Shown here piece by piece: positions 32,996 to 40,276 of a stretch of DNA of 64,000 bases. Numbering within the stretch: position 1 is the first letter of the stretch; every line of letters begins with the position of its first letter. The DNA is from Paractinoplanes atraurantiacus (GTDB lineage: Bacteria; Actinomycetota; Actinomycetes; Mycobacteriales; Micromonosporaceae). Where the stretch lies: contig NZ_OBDY01000018.1 in assembly GCF_900215205.1 (NCBI RefSeq), forward strand, positions 1-64,000. The letters are read 5' to 3'. A program made the translations under genes and the position numbers. The notes below the pieces were generated by a model. That model worked only from the letters and a program-made list of their open reading frames with translations. It did no database searches and was not told the origin of the DNA.

Positions 32996-34642
32996 ATGAA
33001 GCACGCGCGCCGGGTCGGCGGCACAGCGCTCACCACGCTGGCCGCTCTCCTCGTCTTCCTGGCCCTGGTTCTCCCGGACCAGATCACCCGGCTGCCACCG
33101 GGCAACTTCTGGGGCACCGCCCTGCTGCGGGTGCCGATCGAAGCGCTGCTCGTGATCGCCGTGCTGCTGGCCCTGCCCGATCGGGCCCGGCGGATCACCG
33201 CGACCGTGCTCGGCGTGATCCTCGGCCTCCTGACCATCCTGAAGATCATCGACATCGGCTTCTTCGCCGTGCTGGCCCGCCAGTTCGACCCGGTGCTCGA
33301 CTGGATTCTCTTCGAAGACGGCTACCACTTCCTCGAGGATTCGATCGGTGCCGCCGGCGCCTTCGGGGTCGCCGCGGTCGCGGTGGTCACGGCAGTCGCG
33401 TCGCTTGCGCTCATGACATTTGCCGTACGCCGGGTGAGCCGCGCCCTGCCCAAACGGCCGGCCGCCGTGAAGGCCGGCGTCACGGTGGCCGCGGTGGCCT
33501 GGGTGGCGCTGGCCGCGATGAGCTTCCAGCTGGTCGGCGGCATCCCGGTCGCCTCGACGAGCGCCACCGATTTGGCCCGCGACACCGTGCTCGCGGTGCC
33601 CAAGGACATCGCCGACCGTAAGGCCTTCGAGAAGGAGGTGCAGGTCGACGCGTTCCGCGACATGCCGCAGGACCAGCTGCTGGGCGCGCTGCGCGGCAAG
33701 GACGTGATCATCGGCTTCGTGGAGAGCTACGGCCGCGACGCCGTCGAAAACACCGACTTCAACCAGCCCGTCCTCAACCAGCTCGCGGCCGACGACAAGG
33801 GCCTGGCCGCCAAGGGCTTCCGGTCGCAGTCCGGCTATCTGACCTCGTCCACCTTCGGCGGCGGGAGCTGGCTGGCCCACTCGACCTTCCTGTCCGGCCT
33901 CTGGATCGACAACCAGAACCGCTACCGCAGCCTGGTGGCCACCGACCGGCTCACGCTGACCAGCGCGTTCAAGCGTTCCGGGCACCGCGCGGTCGGTTTC
34001 GAGCCCGGCGTCACCTACGCCTGGCCCGAGGGCGACTTCTACGGCTACGACCAGGTCTACGACTCGCACACGCTGGGCTACAACGGCCCGGCGCTGAGCT
34101 GGTCGACCATGCCCGACCAGTTCGTCATGAAGCAGGTACAGGCGTACGAGCACGGCAAGGCCAAGCGCCCGCCGCTGCTCATGGAGGTCACGCTCACCTC
34201 GAGCCACACCCCGTGGACGCCGGTGCCGCAGACGCTGCCGTGGGATCAGCTCGGCGACGGCTCGGTCTACAACTCGATGATCAAGGAGTCGGAGAGCCCG
34301 CAGAGCCTGTTCAAGGACCCGGAGCGGGTCCGGCGGGCGTACGCCGGGTCGATCGCCTACTCGGTCGACAGCCTCACCTCGTACGTCGAGAAATACGGCG
34401 ACGAGAACACGGTGCTGGTCATGCTCGGCGACCACCAGCCCAACTCGGTCGTGGTGGGCTCGAACGCCAGCAAGGACGTGCCGATCTCGATCGTGGCCAA
34501 GGACCCGAAGGTCCTCCAGCGGATCACGAGCTGGGGCTGGACCGACGGCCTGAAGCCGGCACCGGACGCGCCGGTGTGGCCGATGAACGAGTTCCGCGAC
34601 CGCTTCCTGACCGCCTACAGCCCGCAGGGCGAGCCGCACTGA
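32996..34642 (+). CDS. Membrane sulfatase, LTA-synthase/phosphoglycerol-transferase-like
   Basis: A 548-residue alkaline-phosphatase-superfamily protein with four or five N-terminal spans and an extracellular catalytic domain. Visible motifs: VIIGFVESYGRDAVENTDF (metal ligand region), STFGGGSWLAHSTFLSGLW with the likely nucleophile Thr/Ser, and VLVMLGDHQPNSVV (GDHxP metal ligands). It has an AAGGA site before the ATG and a TACGTT box at 32972. Such proteins modify envelope glycolipids or polysaccharides with phospho-groups; the actual substrate is unknown. Convergent with the next gene. Confidence 0.85.
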   Translation: MKHARRVGGTALTTLAALLVFLALVLPDQITRLPPGNFWGTALLRVPIEALLVIAVLLALPDRARRITATVLGVILGLLTILKIIDIGFFAVLARQFDPVLDWILFEDGYHFLEDSIGAAGAFGVAAVAVVTAVASLALMTFAVRRVSRALPKRPAAVKAGVTVAAVAWVALAAMSFQLVGGIPVASTSATDLARDTVLAVPKDIADRKAFEKEVQVDAFRDMPQDQLLGALRGKDVIIGFVESYGRDAVENTDFNQPVLNQLAADDKGLAAKGFRSQSGYLTSSTFGGGSWLAHSTFLSGLWIDNQNRYRSLVATDRLTLTSAFKRSGHRAVGFEPGVTYAWPEGDFYGYDQVYDSHTLGYNGPALSWSTMPDQFVMKQVQAYEHGKAKRPPLLMEVTLTSSHTPWTPVPQTLPWDQLGDGSVYNSMIKESESPQSLFKDPERVRRAYAGSIAYSVDSLTSYVEKYGDENTVLVMLGDHQPNSVVVGSNASKDVPISIVAKDPKVLQRITSWGWTDGLKPAPDAPVWPMNEFRDRFLTAYSPQGEPH

Positions 34643-34644
34643 CC

Positions 34645-35004
34645 TCAGCTGCTCCAGCCGGCGTCGCGACAGGCCTTGAGCATCGCGTCGCCGGCCGACT
34701 TCCACTCGGCGTTCGACTCGTTGGCGGCGTCGCCGACCTTCATGGCCGCGTTGGAGATCGCGTCGTTGTCGGTCTTCATGGTGGAGGCGCTGACCTTGTC
34801 GGCCAGGGCGAGCCGGCTGCTCTCGCTCTTGGCCTTGGCATAGCCGGCGTTGAAGTCGCTGCAGGCCTGGGCGGCCGGGGAGTCGAGCGTGCCCGGCCCG
34901 TCGCCGCCGTCACGGCCGCGGCTCACCACCAGCGCGATGATCACCAGGGCCGCGATCGCGGCCACGGTGAGCACCCGTTTGTTCACTTTCACCTTCAGCG
35001 CCAC
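34645..35004 (-). CDS. Small membrane-anchored helical protein
   Basis: A 119-residue protein beginning at a GTG. One membrane segment (VLTVAAIAALVIIALVV) is followed by an acidic linker and an extracytoplasmic helical region with two Cys (QACSDFNAGYAKAKSES; MLKACRDAGWSS), which may form a disulfide. A TAGGGT box ends 6 nt before the GTG, so the transcript is probably leaderless, and a perfect 16-bp palindrome lies over the -35 region. No family is recognised. Confidence 0.7.
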   Translation of the reverse strand: MALKVKVNKRVLTVAAIAALVIIALVVSRGRDGGDGPGTLDSPAAQACSDFNAGYAKAKSESSRLALADKVSASTMKTDNDAISNAAMKVGDAANESNAEWKSAGDAMLKACRDAGWSS

Positions 35005-35030
35005 ACCCTGACCCTAGTCGGACATTGGTG

Positions 35031-35046
35031 ATGAAGGCGCCTTCAT
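35031..35046. promoter_or_regulatory. Perfect 16-bp palindrome in the promoter of the small anchored protein
   Basis: ATGAAGGC / GCCTTCAT has no spacer and no mismatch. It lies 15-30 bp upstream of the TAGGGT -10 box of the gene ending at 34645, where a repressor or activator dimer would act. The binding protein is unknown. Confidence 0.55.
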
Positions 35047-35057
35047 TCATTTCGTAC

Positions 35058-35090
35058 GGGGGCGAGCGCCCGGGACCGGCGCTCGCCCCC
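35058..35090 (-). terminator. Strong terminator hairpin
   Basis: A perfect 13-bp stem, GGGGGCGAGCGCC / GGCGCTCGCCCCC, with a 7-nt loop starts 5 bp after the stop of the secreted-protein gene at 35096 (minus strand). It insulates the small anchored-protein gene downstream. Confidence 0.85.
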
Positions 35091-35095
35091 AGCTC

Positions 35096-36112
35096 TCAGT
35101 CGATGGTGCGAGGCAGGGACTGCGCGGCCTTCAGGGCCGCGGCGGCGCTGGAGTACGGGTTGTAGGTGTAGGCGCGCGACGGCGCGCCCGGGATCGTGAA
35201 GTAGGCGGCGGCCAGCTTGGCCGGGTCGGTCGCGATCTCGCCGCGGGCCGGCACGTCGTTGCCGTCGTCCCAGCCCCAGGGGGCGTTGGCCGAGTTGGTG
35301 CCGCAACCGTACGTGCCCGAGCCACACCCGCCGGTGGTGTCGCCGGCGAAGGTGCCGAGCGAGGCGAACAGGCTGGTGGTGGCCCGCTGCGCCCACAGGC
35401 CGCCGGAGGCGAAGATGTCGATCAGCTGGTAGCGCACGTCGCGGTCGTTCGTGCTGCTGGGCGACTCGGACACGGTGGCCGACGGGTAGTAGACGATGCC
35501 GTCGCCGTCGATCGTGTACTGCGGGTACGCCTTCAGGCCGTGCCCGCCGCGCTCCTGCGCGGTCACCGGGTGCTGGAAGCTGTCGTGCGGCGACGACTGG
35601 AGTTGCAGCGTCCCGTCGATCGTCTCGCCGCCGTTCTTCCAGGTGCTGCCGCTCGGGGCGTACGAGAAGAAATCGCTGTGCGCGACCGTCACCGCGGCCT
35701 TGAGCGAGCCGTAGTCCGAGCCGTCCTTCTCGACGATCTCGAGCAGGCCCTCGCCGTCGTTCTCGTGCTCGGTCTCGAAGAACGGGTGGTCGATCCAGTC
35801 GCGCGGGTGGAAGAAGAAGTACGTCAGGTAGTAGTGCGTCGAGGTCTCCAGCACCGAGTAGTAGACCGCGGCGTCAGTGTTCCGCCCGGCGTTGTCCCAG
35901 TTGTCCCGGCCGTTCAGATTCCCGTCGAAGTCGTATCGCGTGATGTAGTCGGATTTTCCGCCCAGCGCGTGCGCGCCCGTCGCGTCCACGTCCTGGTAGT
36001 GGATGGGCGCCCATCGCAGCGCCACCTCCGCCCGGGACGGCGCCGCCTCGGCCGGAGCCGCCAGGAGGGCCGCCACGAGCGCGCCCGCCAGTCCGAAAGC
36101 CACCTTGCGCAT
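35096..36112 (-). CDS. Secreted protein of unknown function
   Basis: A 338-residue exported protein. Signal peptide MRKVAFGLAGALVAALLAA with cleavage near AEA|AP; the start at 36112 has an AGAGG site, while an ATG at 36127 lies in a palindrome. The mature part begins LRWAPIHYQDVDATG and contains many aromatic and acidic segments (YYLTYFFFHPRDWIDHPFF; TEHENDGEGLLEIVEKDG; GYLFYAPSG-like FFSYAPSGSTWKN) and a Cys pair CGSGTYGCG. The HPRDW/HEND pattern is reminiscent of Vps62-like proteins, but I cannot assign an activity. Confidence 0.7.
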   Translation of the reverse strand: MRKVAFGLAGALVAALLAAPAEAAPSRAEVALRWAPIHYQDVDATGAHALGGKSDYITRYDFDGNLNGRDNWDNAGRNTDAAVYYSVLETSTHYYLTYFFFHPRDWIDHPFFETEHENDGEGLLEIVEKDGSDYGSLKAAVTVAHSDFFSYAPSGSTWKNGGETIDGTLQLQSSPHDSFQHPVTAQERGGHGLKAYPQYTIDGDGIVYYPSATVSESPSSTNDRDVRYQLIDIFASGGLWAQRATTSLFASLGTFAGDTTGGCGSGTYGCGTNSANAPWGWDDGNDVPARGEIATDPAKLAAAYFTIPGAPSRAYTYNPYSSAAAALKAAQSLPRTID

Positions 36113-36124
36113 GCCTCTTCCTCT

Positions 36125-36142
36125 CATAGACACGCGTCTATG
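36125..36142. promoter_or_regulatory. Candidate operator before the secreted-protein gene
   Basis: CATAGAC / GTCTATG arms with spacer ACGC form an 18-bp palindrome 13 bp upstream of the start at 36112 and about 60 bp from the divergent acetyltransferase start. Position and symmetry suggest a repressor site; the regulator is not identifiable. Confidence 0.5.
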
Positions 36143-36202
36143 TAAAGGGAGCCGGGTGGCCGTGGGGCGACGGCGACGTTGCCGGGCGACTACTCTTCTG
36201 GG

Positions 36203-36766
36203 GTGTTCAAGGTCGATCTGGGTGGCGGGGGCGAGCTGCGCCCGCTGGAGCCGTGGCAGGCCGGCGAGTTCTTCGCCCACATGGAGCGGGCCCGGGAGAC
36301 CGTCGACCCCTGGATTCCCTGGGCGAGTGTCAGCGCCGACCTTCCGTCGGCCCGCAAGACCCTGCAGAGGTACGCCGACAAGCGTGCCGCCGACACCGGG
36401 GGCATCTGGGGCATCTGGCTCGACGGCGTGCTGGTCGGCGGCACCATGTTCGTCGCCTTCGACGCGGCGTCGGGCGTGGCCGAGGCCGGCTGCTGGCTCG
36501 AGCCGGCCGGCACGGGCCGCGGCCTGATCACCCGGGCCACCGCGGTCATCATCGACTGGGCGTTCACCGAGCGCGGCCTCGACCGTGTCGAGTGGCACTG
36601 CCGCCCCGACAACGTGGCCAGCTCCAGCGTGGCCCGCCGGCTCGGCATGACCCTGGAGGGCACGCTGCGCTCCAACTACCCGTGGAAGGGCGTCCGCCAC
36701 GACACGGAGATCTGGGCGGTCCTCGCCCCGGAGTGGAAACCGCCCACGTGGACCAGCCCGAGCTGA
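36203..36766 (+). CDS. GNAT acetyltransferase, RimJ/RimL type
   Basis: A 187-residue N-acetyltransferase from a GTG at 36203 that lies 6 nt after a TACTCT box (leaderless). Motifs of the RimL group: LRPLEPWQAGEFFAHM at the start, GGIWGIWLDGVLVGG, the acetyl-CoA loop EPAGTGRGLITRAT, and VEWHCRPDNVASSSVARRLG near the C-terminus. It may acetylate a protein N-terminus or a small molecule. Its end overlaps the start of the CbiZ gene, so the two are translationally linked. Confidence 0.88.
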   Translation: MFKVDLGGGGELRPLEPWQAGEFFAHMERARETVDPWIPWASVSADLPSARKTLQRYADKRAADTGGIWGIWLDGVLVGGTMFVAFDAASGVAEAGCWLEPAGTGRGLITRATAVIIDWAFTERGLDRVEWHCRPDNVASSSVARRLGMTLEGTLRSNYPWKGVRHDTEIWAVLAPEWKPPTWTSPS

Positions 36767-37374
36767 CCCACCGCGACGAGGACGGCCGCACCCTGCCGCT
36801 GCTGGTCTGGCGGCTGCCGGCCCCGGCCACGGCCATCTCGTCGGCGGTGCTCGGCGGCGGCCTGGGCCCGTGCCGCTGGGTGGTGAACGCGACGGTACCC
36901 ATGTCGTACGACCGCCACGACCCGGCCGAGCATCTGTCCACCCTCGCCGCCTCTCTCGGCCTGAGCGGCCCCGGCGTCGGCCTGCTGACCGGCGTCGACG
37001 TCTCCCAGGTCGTGCACGTGACCGACGGGGGAGTGCGGCTGTGGGCGACGGTCGGCTTGGGCACGCCGATCCAGGCCGCGGCCCCGGCCGACGGCTTCGC
37101 CGAGCGCGTCGGCACCGTCAACTTCGTGGCCTGGATCCCCCAGCGCCTCAGCGAGGGCGCCCTGGTCAACGCGGTCGCCACCATCACCGAGGCCAAGACC
37201 CAGGCGATCCGCGCCCGCGGCCTCGACGCCACGGGCACCGCCACCGACGCGGTAACTGTCCTCTGCCCACCGACCGGTCCCGTCGCCGCCTACGGAGGCC
37301 CGCGCTCGCAGTGGGGCGCCCCACTGGCCCGCGCCGCCTACGAGGCAGTCCTCCAGGCCGACCCAGCCCTCTGA
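36748..37374 (+). CDS. cbiZ: Adenosylcobinamide amidohydrolase (CbiZ)
   Basis: About 208 residues from a GTG at 36748 with GGAAA upstream (a GTG at 36733 is possible). CbiZ signatures are the early ISSAVLGGGLG, the Asn in RWVVNATVP, VGLLTGVDVSQVV, TVNFVAWIPQ, NAVATITEAKTQAI and the terminal GTATDAVTVLCP. The enzyme trims the lower-ligand arm of imported cobamides to cobyric acid so that they can be rebuilt. It has no B12 genes around it and no cobalamin riboswitch is visible. Confidence 0.85.
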   Translation: MDQPELTHRDEDGRTLPLLVWRLPAPATAISSAVLGGGLGPCRWVVNATVPMSYDRHDPAEHLSTLAASLGLSGPGVGLLTGVDVSQVVHVTDGGVRLWATVGLGTPIQAAAPADGFAERVGTVNFVAWIPQRLSEGALVNAVATITEAKTQAIRARGLDATGTATDAVTVLCPPTGPVAAYGGPRSQWGAPLARAAYEAVLQADPAL

Positions 37375-37402
37375 ACCGTTCCCGCCCGCGGGGCCGGCTT
37401 CT

Positions 37403-37700
37403 CGCTCTCGGCTGATCCCGCGCTCCCGGGCTTATCTCGCGCTCCGGGCTTACCTTGCGCTCCGGGCTTACCCCGCGCTGCTCGCTTATCCCGCGCTCCC
37501 GGCCTATCCTCCGCTCCCGGCCTATCCCACGCTTCTCCTGCGCTGCCGGCCTATCCCGCGCTCCCGGCTTCTCCTGCGCTGCCGGCCTATCCCGCGCTCT
37601 TGGCCGAGTCTGCGCTCTTGGTCGGGTCCGCGCTCTCGGCTGAGCCTGATCTGCGGGCCGCATCTGATCTGCCGTCCGAGCCTGATCTGCGGGCCGCGCC
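37403..37700. repeat. 18-bp tandem repeat array running into a gene's 3' end
   Basis: About 16-17 units with consensus GCGCTCCCGGCCTATCCC can be aligned; one unit is shortened to 11 bp. The last units lie in the 3' end of the minus-strand gene ending at 37587 and encode six-residue repeats (SADPTK, SADSAK, RSGSDG). The remaining units continue beyond the stop. The stop itself arises from a CCTATC variant (TAG on the minus strand), so repeat turnover sets the protein's end. Confidence 0.9.
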
Positions 37701-38555
37701 GGCCAGCAGGTCGGCGACCTGGACCCGTGGGTCCTGGCGGGAGTCGGCCATGGTCAGGCCGGCCAGTGGGGAAGGGCCGTCGCCGCCGGCCAGCGCCTGC
37801 TGCAGGCGGACGAGGCGGCCGGCGGTGAGTGCGCTCTGCTCGTCGTGGGTGACCAGCACCTGGCGGTCGCCGCGGCTCCAGAACAGCACGGTCTCGGCCA
37901 GGGCCGGCAGCAGCGGCTCCAGCGGCGGCGGAAGCGAGCGGTCATCACTGTCGAGCCTCGCCGCGAGCGTCCACACGCGATCGTCGGTGAGCTCGGACAG
38001 GACGGCGTGGCCGGGCAGCGCGTCCCGCGCTCGGAGGAAGCGCTCCACCGGCCGCCTCCGCTTCTCCCGCGCGAGATCGACGAACGCGGTCAGGAAAGCT
38101 GTCCAGTCGTCACCGGCTTCCCGCCCGGCCTGGTACAGGGCCAGCGCGGCCGAGCGATGCCGCTGGGCCAGGCATGTGCCCGCCGCATAGGAAGGCTCGC
38201 CCAGCAGCAGATCGACGATCCGGGTGACCAGGAAGAGCTCCTTGTCGACCGCGTGCACGTGGGAGCGGCCGTGCAGCGCGCCGAGAAACCACTCCAGCGC
38301 CTGCGGCCGCCGGAGAAACTTCCCGGACTTGAGCTCGTACGGCGCGAACGGGAACCGCCCCCGCACCTCGGCGATCAGTTTGACCGCTTCTCCGGTGCTC
38401 AGGTCGACACTCGCGTGGGTGATGACAGGGCTGGCCGGGTCGAGCAGATTGGTGCCCGAGAACCCGGACTCATCGCAGGCGATCTCGACGACGGCCCCCG
38501 GACGCGCGGCCGCCGGCAGCAGGCCGCCCTGCAGCACCCGAGCCATGCCGACCAT
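37587..38555 (-). CDS. DUF3800-like protein with a repeat-derived tail
   Basis: About 322 residues from an ATG at 38555 with GGTGGGG upstream (TTG 38582 and ATG 38543 are alternatives). Near the N-terminus is IACDESGFSG and near the C-terminus DSRQDPRVQVADLLAGA, the two acidic motifs of DUF3800 proteins, a nuclease-like fold often linked to mobile elements or defence but undefined. The middle is helical with VHAVDKELFLVTRIVD. The last 35 residues are Ser/Ala/Asp-rich 6-residue repeats from an 18-bp DNA array. It is 36 bp downstream of a TetR gene in the same orientation. Confidence 0.65.
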   Translation of the reverse strand: MVGMARVLQGGLLPAAARPGAVVEIACDESGFSGTNLLDPASPVITHASVDLSTGEAVKLIAEVRGRFPFAPYELKSGKFLRRPQALEWFLGALHGRSHVHAVDKELFLVTRIVDLLLGEPSYAAGTCLAQRHRSAALALYQAGREAGDDWTAFLTAFVDLAREKRRRPVERFLRARDALPGHAVLSELTDDRVWTLAARLDSDDRSLPPPLEPLLPALAETVLFWSRGDRQVLVTHDEQSALTAGRLVRLQQALAGGDGPSPLAGLTMADSRQDPRVQVADLLAGAARRSGSDGRSDAARRSGSAESADPTKSADSAKSAG

Positions 38556-38591
38556 GCTGGCCCCACCCGCCGCCCGGGACAACCGAGTTTG

Positions 38592-39140
38592 TCAGTGGTG
38601 TCGATGGGATGTGGCGCTGAGCTGCCGCCGGACGGCGGCGGTCACCCGGGGCTCGTCGCCGGTGGCCAGCAGGTCGAGCATGGCGCCGCGTAGGACGGCC
38701 AGGACCAGGGTGCGGCGGGCGGTGCCGTCGGCGGTGTTCCGTTCGGCCGGGGGCTGGCAGGCGGCCAGCAAGCCGAGCCAGTCGTCCACTGTGGCGCGGG
38801 CGAAGCCGGCCCAGGGGCCGTCGGGCTCGGTGAGGGAGCGGGCGTACGACTCGGTCCACAACCGCAGCAGCGGACGGTGCTCGGCCGCGGCCAGCCACTC
38901 CCAGATGCGTACGGCCGCCTGATCAAGGTCTTTTGTGTCGTCCAGCAGTGGCCGCTCGTCGGCCCGTGCTCGTTCCAGAAGGGCCCGGACCAGGCCGTCC
39001 TTGCTGCCGAACAGGAAGAGCAGAACGCGCGGGCTCGACCCGATCGCCGCCGCCAGCGGCCGCAGCGACAGATCGGCCAGCCCGTTGTCGAGCGCGTAGC
39101 GGTAGGCGGCCTCGAGGAGCTCGTCTTGCCGTGCGGTCAT
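38592..39140 (-). CDS. TetR family transcriptional regulator
   Basis: A 182-residue regulator; the helix-turn-helix region is LADLSLRPLAAAIGSSPRVLLFLFGSKDGL. A TACGAT box ends 6 nt before its ATG (leaderless) and an adjacent perfect palindrome suggests autoregulation. It is divergent from a GNAT gene that it probably also controls, and upstream of the DUF3800-like gene on the same strand. Confidence 0.85.
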   Translation of the reverse strand: MTARQDELLEAAYRYALDNGLADLSLRPLAAAIGSSPRVLLFLFGSKDGLVRALLERARADERPLLDDTKDLDQAAVRIWEWLAAAEHRPLLRLWTESYARSLTEPDGPWAGFARATVDDWLGLLAACQPPAERNTADGTARRTLVLAVLRGAMLDLLATGDEPRVTAAVRRQLSATSHRHH

Positions 39141-39158
39141 GGCGCTATCGTATCCTGG

Positions 39159-39178
39159 ACTGAAACAGTCGTTTCAGT
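39159..39178. promoter_or_regulatory. TetR operator between divergent genes
   Basis: ACTGAAAC / GTTTCAGT is a perfect 8-bp inverted repeat with spacer AGTC. It lies 19 bp from both the TetR start (39140) and the GNAT start (39198), so one dimer could control both. Confidence 0.75.
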
Positions 39179-39197
39179 AACCGTGGGTGGAGGACCG

Positions 39198-39692
39198 ATG
39201 ACTTCGATACGCAGGGCCGACCGGCCGGGCGACCTGGGCTGGATCGTGATGGCGCACGGCGAGGTCTACCACCGCCAGTTCGGCTGGGACACGACCTTCG
39301 AGTCGCTGGTGGCGCAGGTCGTGGCGGCTTACGCGAGCGACCACGACCCGTACACCGAAAGCGCCTGGATCGCCGAGACCTCCACCGGCGAGCGCGCCGG
39401 CTGCGTCATGCTCGTCGCCGCCGACGAGCCCGGGGTGGCCAAGCTGCGCGTCCTGCTCGTCACCGAAGCGGCGCGAGGCCTGGGCCTGGGCGGCAAGCTG
39501 GTCACGGAATGCCTGTCGTTCGCCCGCGAGGCCGGATATCACCGGGTCGACCTGTGGACGGTCGACGAGTGCGCCTCGGCCCGCCGCATTTATCAGGCGG
39601 AAGGTTTCACCCTGCGATCCGAGTCCCCGCATCCCGGCTTCGGCCACCCGGTGACCGGCCAGACCTGGAGCCTCGGCCTCTCGAGGGATTGA
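39198..39692 (+). CDS. GNAT acetyltransferase
   Basis: A 164-residue acetyltransferase with a GGAGGA site. The N-terminal IRRADRPGDLGWIVMAHGEV and HRQFGWDTTFESLVAQ are typical of the GNAT domain found fused to MarR regulators; here the domain is alone and paired with a TetR gene. Acetyl-CoA loop: RGLGLGGKLVTE. C-terminal ARRIYQAEGFTL closes the fold. The substrate is unknown. Confidence 0.88.
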   Translation: MTSIRRADRPGDLGWIVMAHGEVYHRQFGWDTTFESLVAQVVAAYASDHDPYTESAWIAETSTGERAGCVMLVAADEPGVAKLRVLLVTEAARGLGLGGKLVTECLSFAREAGYHRVDLWTVDECASARRIYQAEGFTLRSESPHPGFGHPVTGQTWSLGLSRD

Positions 39693-40276
39693 CCCGCGCC
39701 GAGAGGGCTCGCAGCCTGAAAGGGCTCGCCGTCGTCGACGGCTATCGGTTCCCGGCCGGTGTCCGCCACCGCTTCACCGCGGAGCACGGCGACCTCGACA
39801 CCGCGGGCGTCGCTCTGGTGGAGGACGCCACCCGCCAGTGGTTCCGCCTGGCCGTGCGCCGCCCCCGAGCCCGTCTCTCCATGCCTTCGGTGGCAGTCGG
39901 CGACCTGTGGCACGAGATGACCCTCGACACTCGGGGCTACGCCGAATTCTGTGAGGCGACCCTGGGCTACTTCCTGCCCTGCGCCCCCGAGCAGGCCAGG
40001 ACGCACCTGGCCGAAACGTTCCACCTGGCCCAGCGGGACGAGAGTTGCGGTCCCGAGACGCTGCCACTGCTGTTCCGCGTGGACCAGCAGCTGAAAATCA
40101 AGAACGGCCACCACTACTTGGCCGACTGCGGAGGCCGGGGCGTGTGTCACGAGCTGCCGGGCGCGATCTGCTTGCGCCACGTGGCGGGCACGGAGAACCC
40201 GAAACGCTGGCGCCCCAACCCGCGCCGAGACTCACCGGTGGTCGACGACCCCACCATCGGCGGCGGGGGCAACTAG
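39689..40276 (+). CDS. Uncharacterised protein with a GRDP-like WHxxxLDTRxYxxFC motif
   Basis: About 195 residues. The best start is a TTG overlapping the GNAT stop (TTGA) with GAGGGA just upstream; no ATG fits. The core VGDLWHEMTLDTRGYAEFCE matches the pattern seen in glycine-rich-domain (GRDP) proteins, in which a short WH...TRxYxxFC helix is conserved. The C-terminal half has three further Cys (ESCGPET, ADCGGRGVCHELP). Function is unknown. The stop shares the four bases CTAG with the convergent gene's stop. Confidence 0.6.
   Translation: MTRAERARSLKGLAVVDGYRFPAGVRHRFTAEHGDLDTAGVALVEDATRQWFRLAVRRPRARLSMPSVAVGDLWHEMTLDTRGYAEFCEATLGYFLPCAPEQARTHLAETFHLAQRDESCGPETLPLLFRVDQQLKIKNGHHYLADCGGRGVCHELPGAICLRHVAGTENPKRWRPNPRRDSPVVDDPTIGGGGN

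Noticed and set aside
30031..33255. 1074-codon minus-strand frame opposite the GGDEF-EAL gene
   Set aside because: Only its C-terminal 200 residues are a real TetR protein; the rest is the antisense of the GGDEF-EAL gene.
37184..37663. 159-codon minus-strand frame with RERGIS/RARDQP repeats
   Set aside because: It is an alternative reading of the 18-bp array and of the cbiZ antisense strand, with no start signal.
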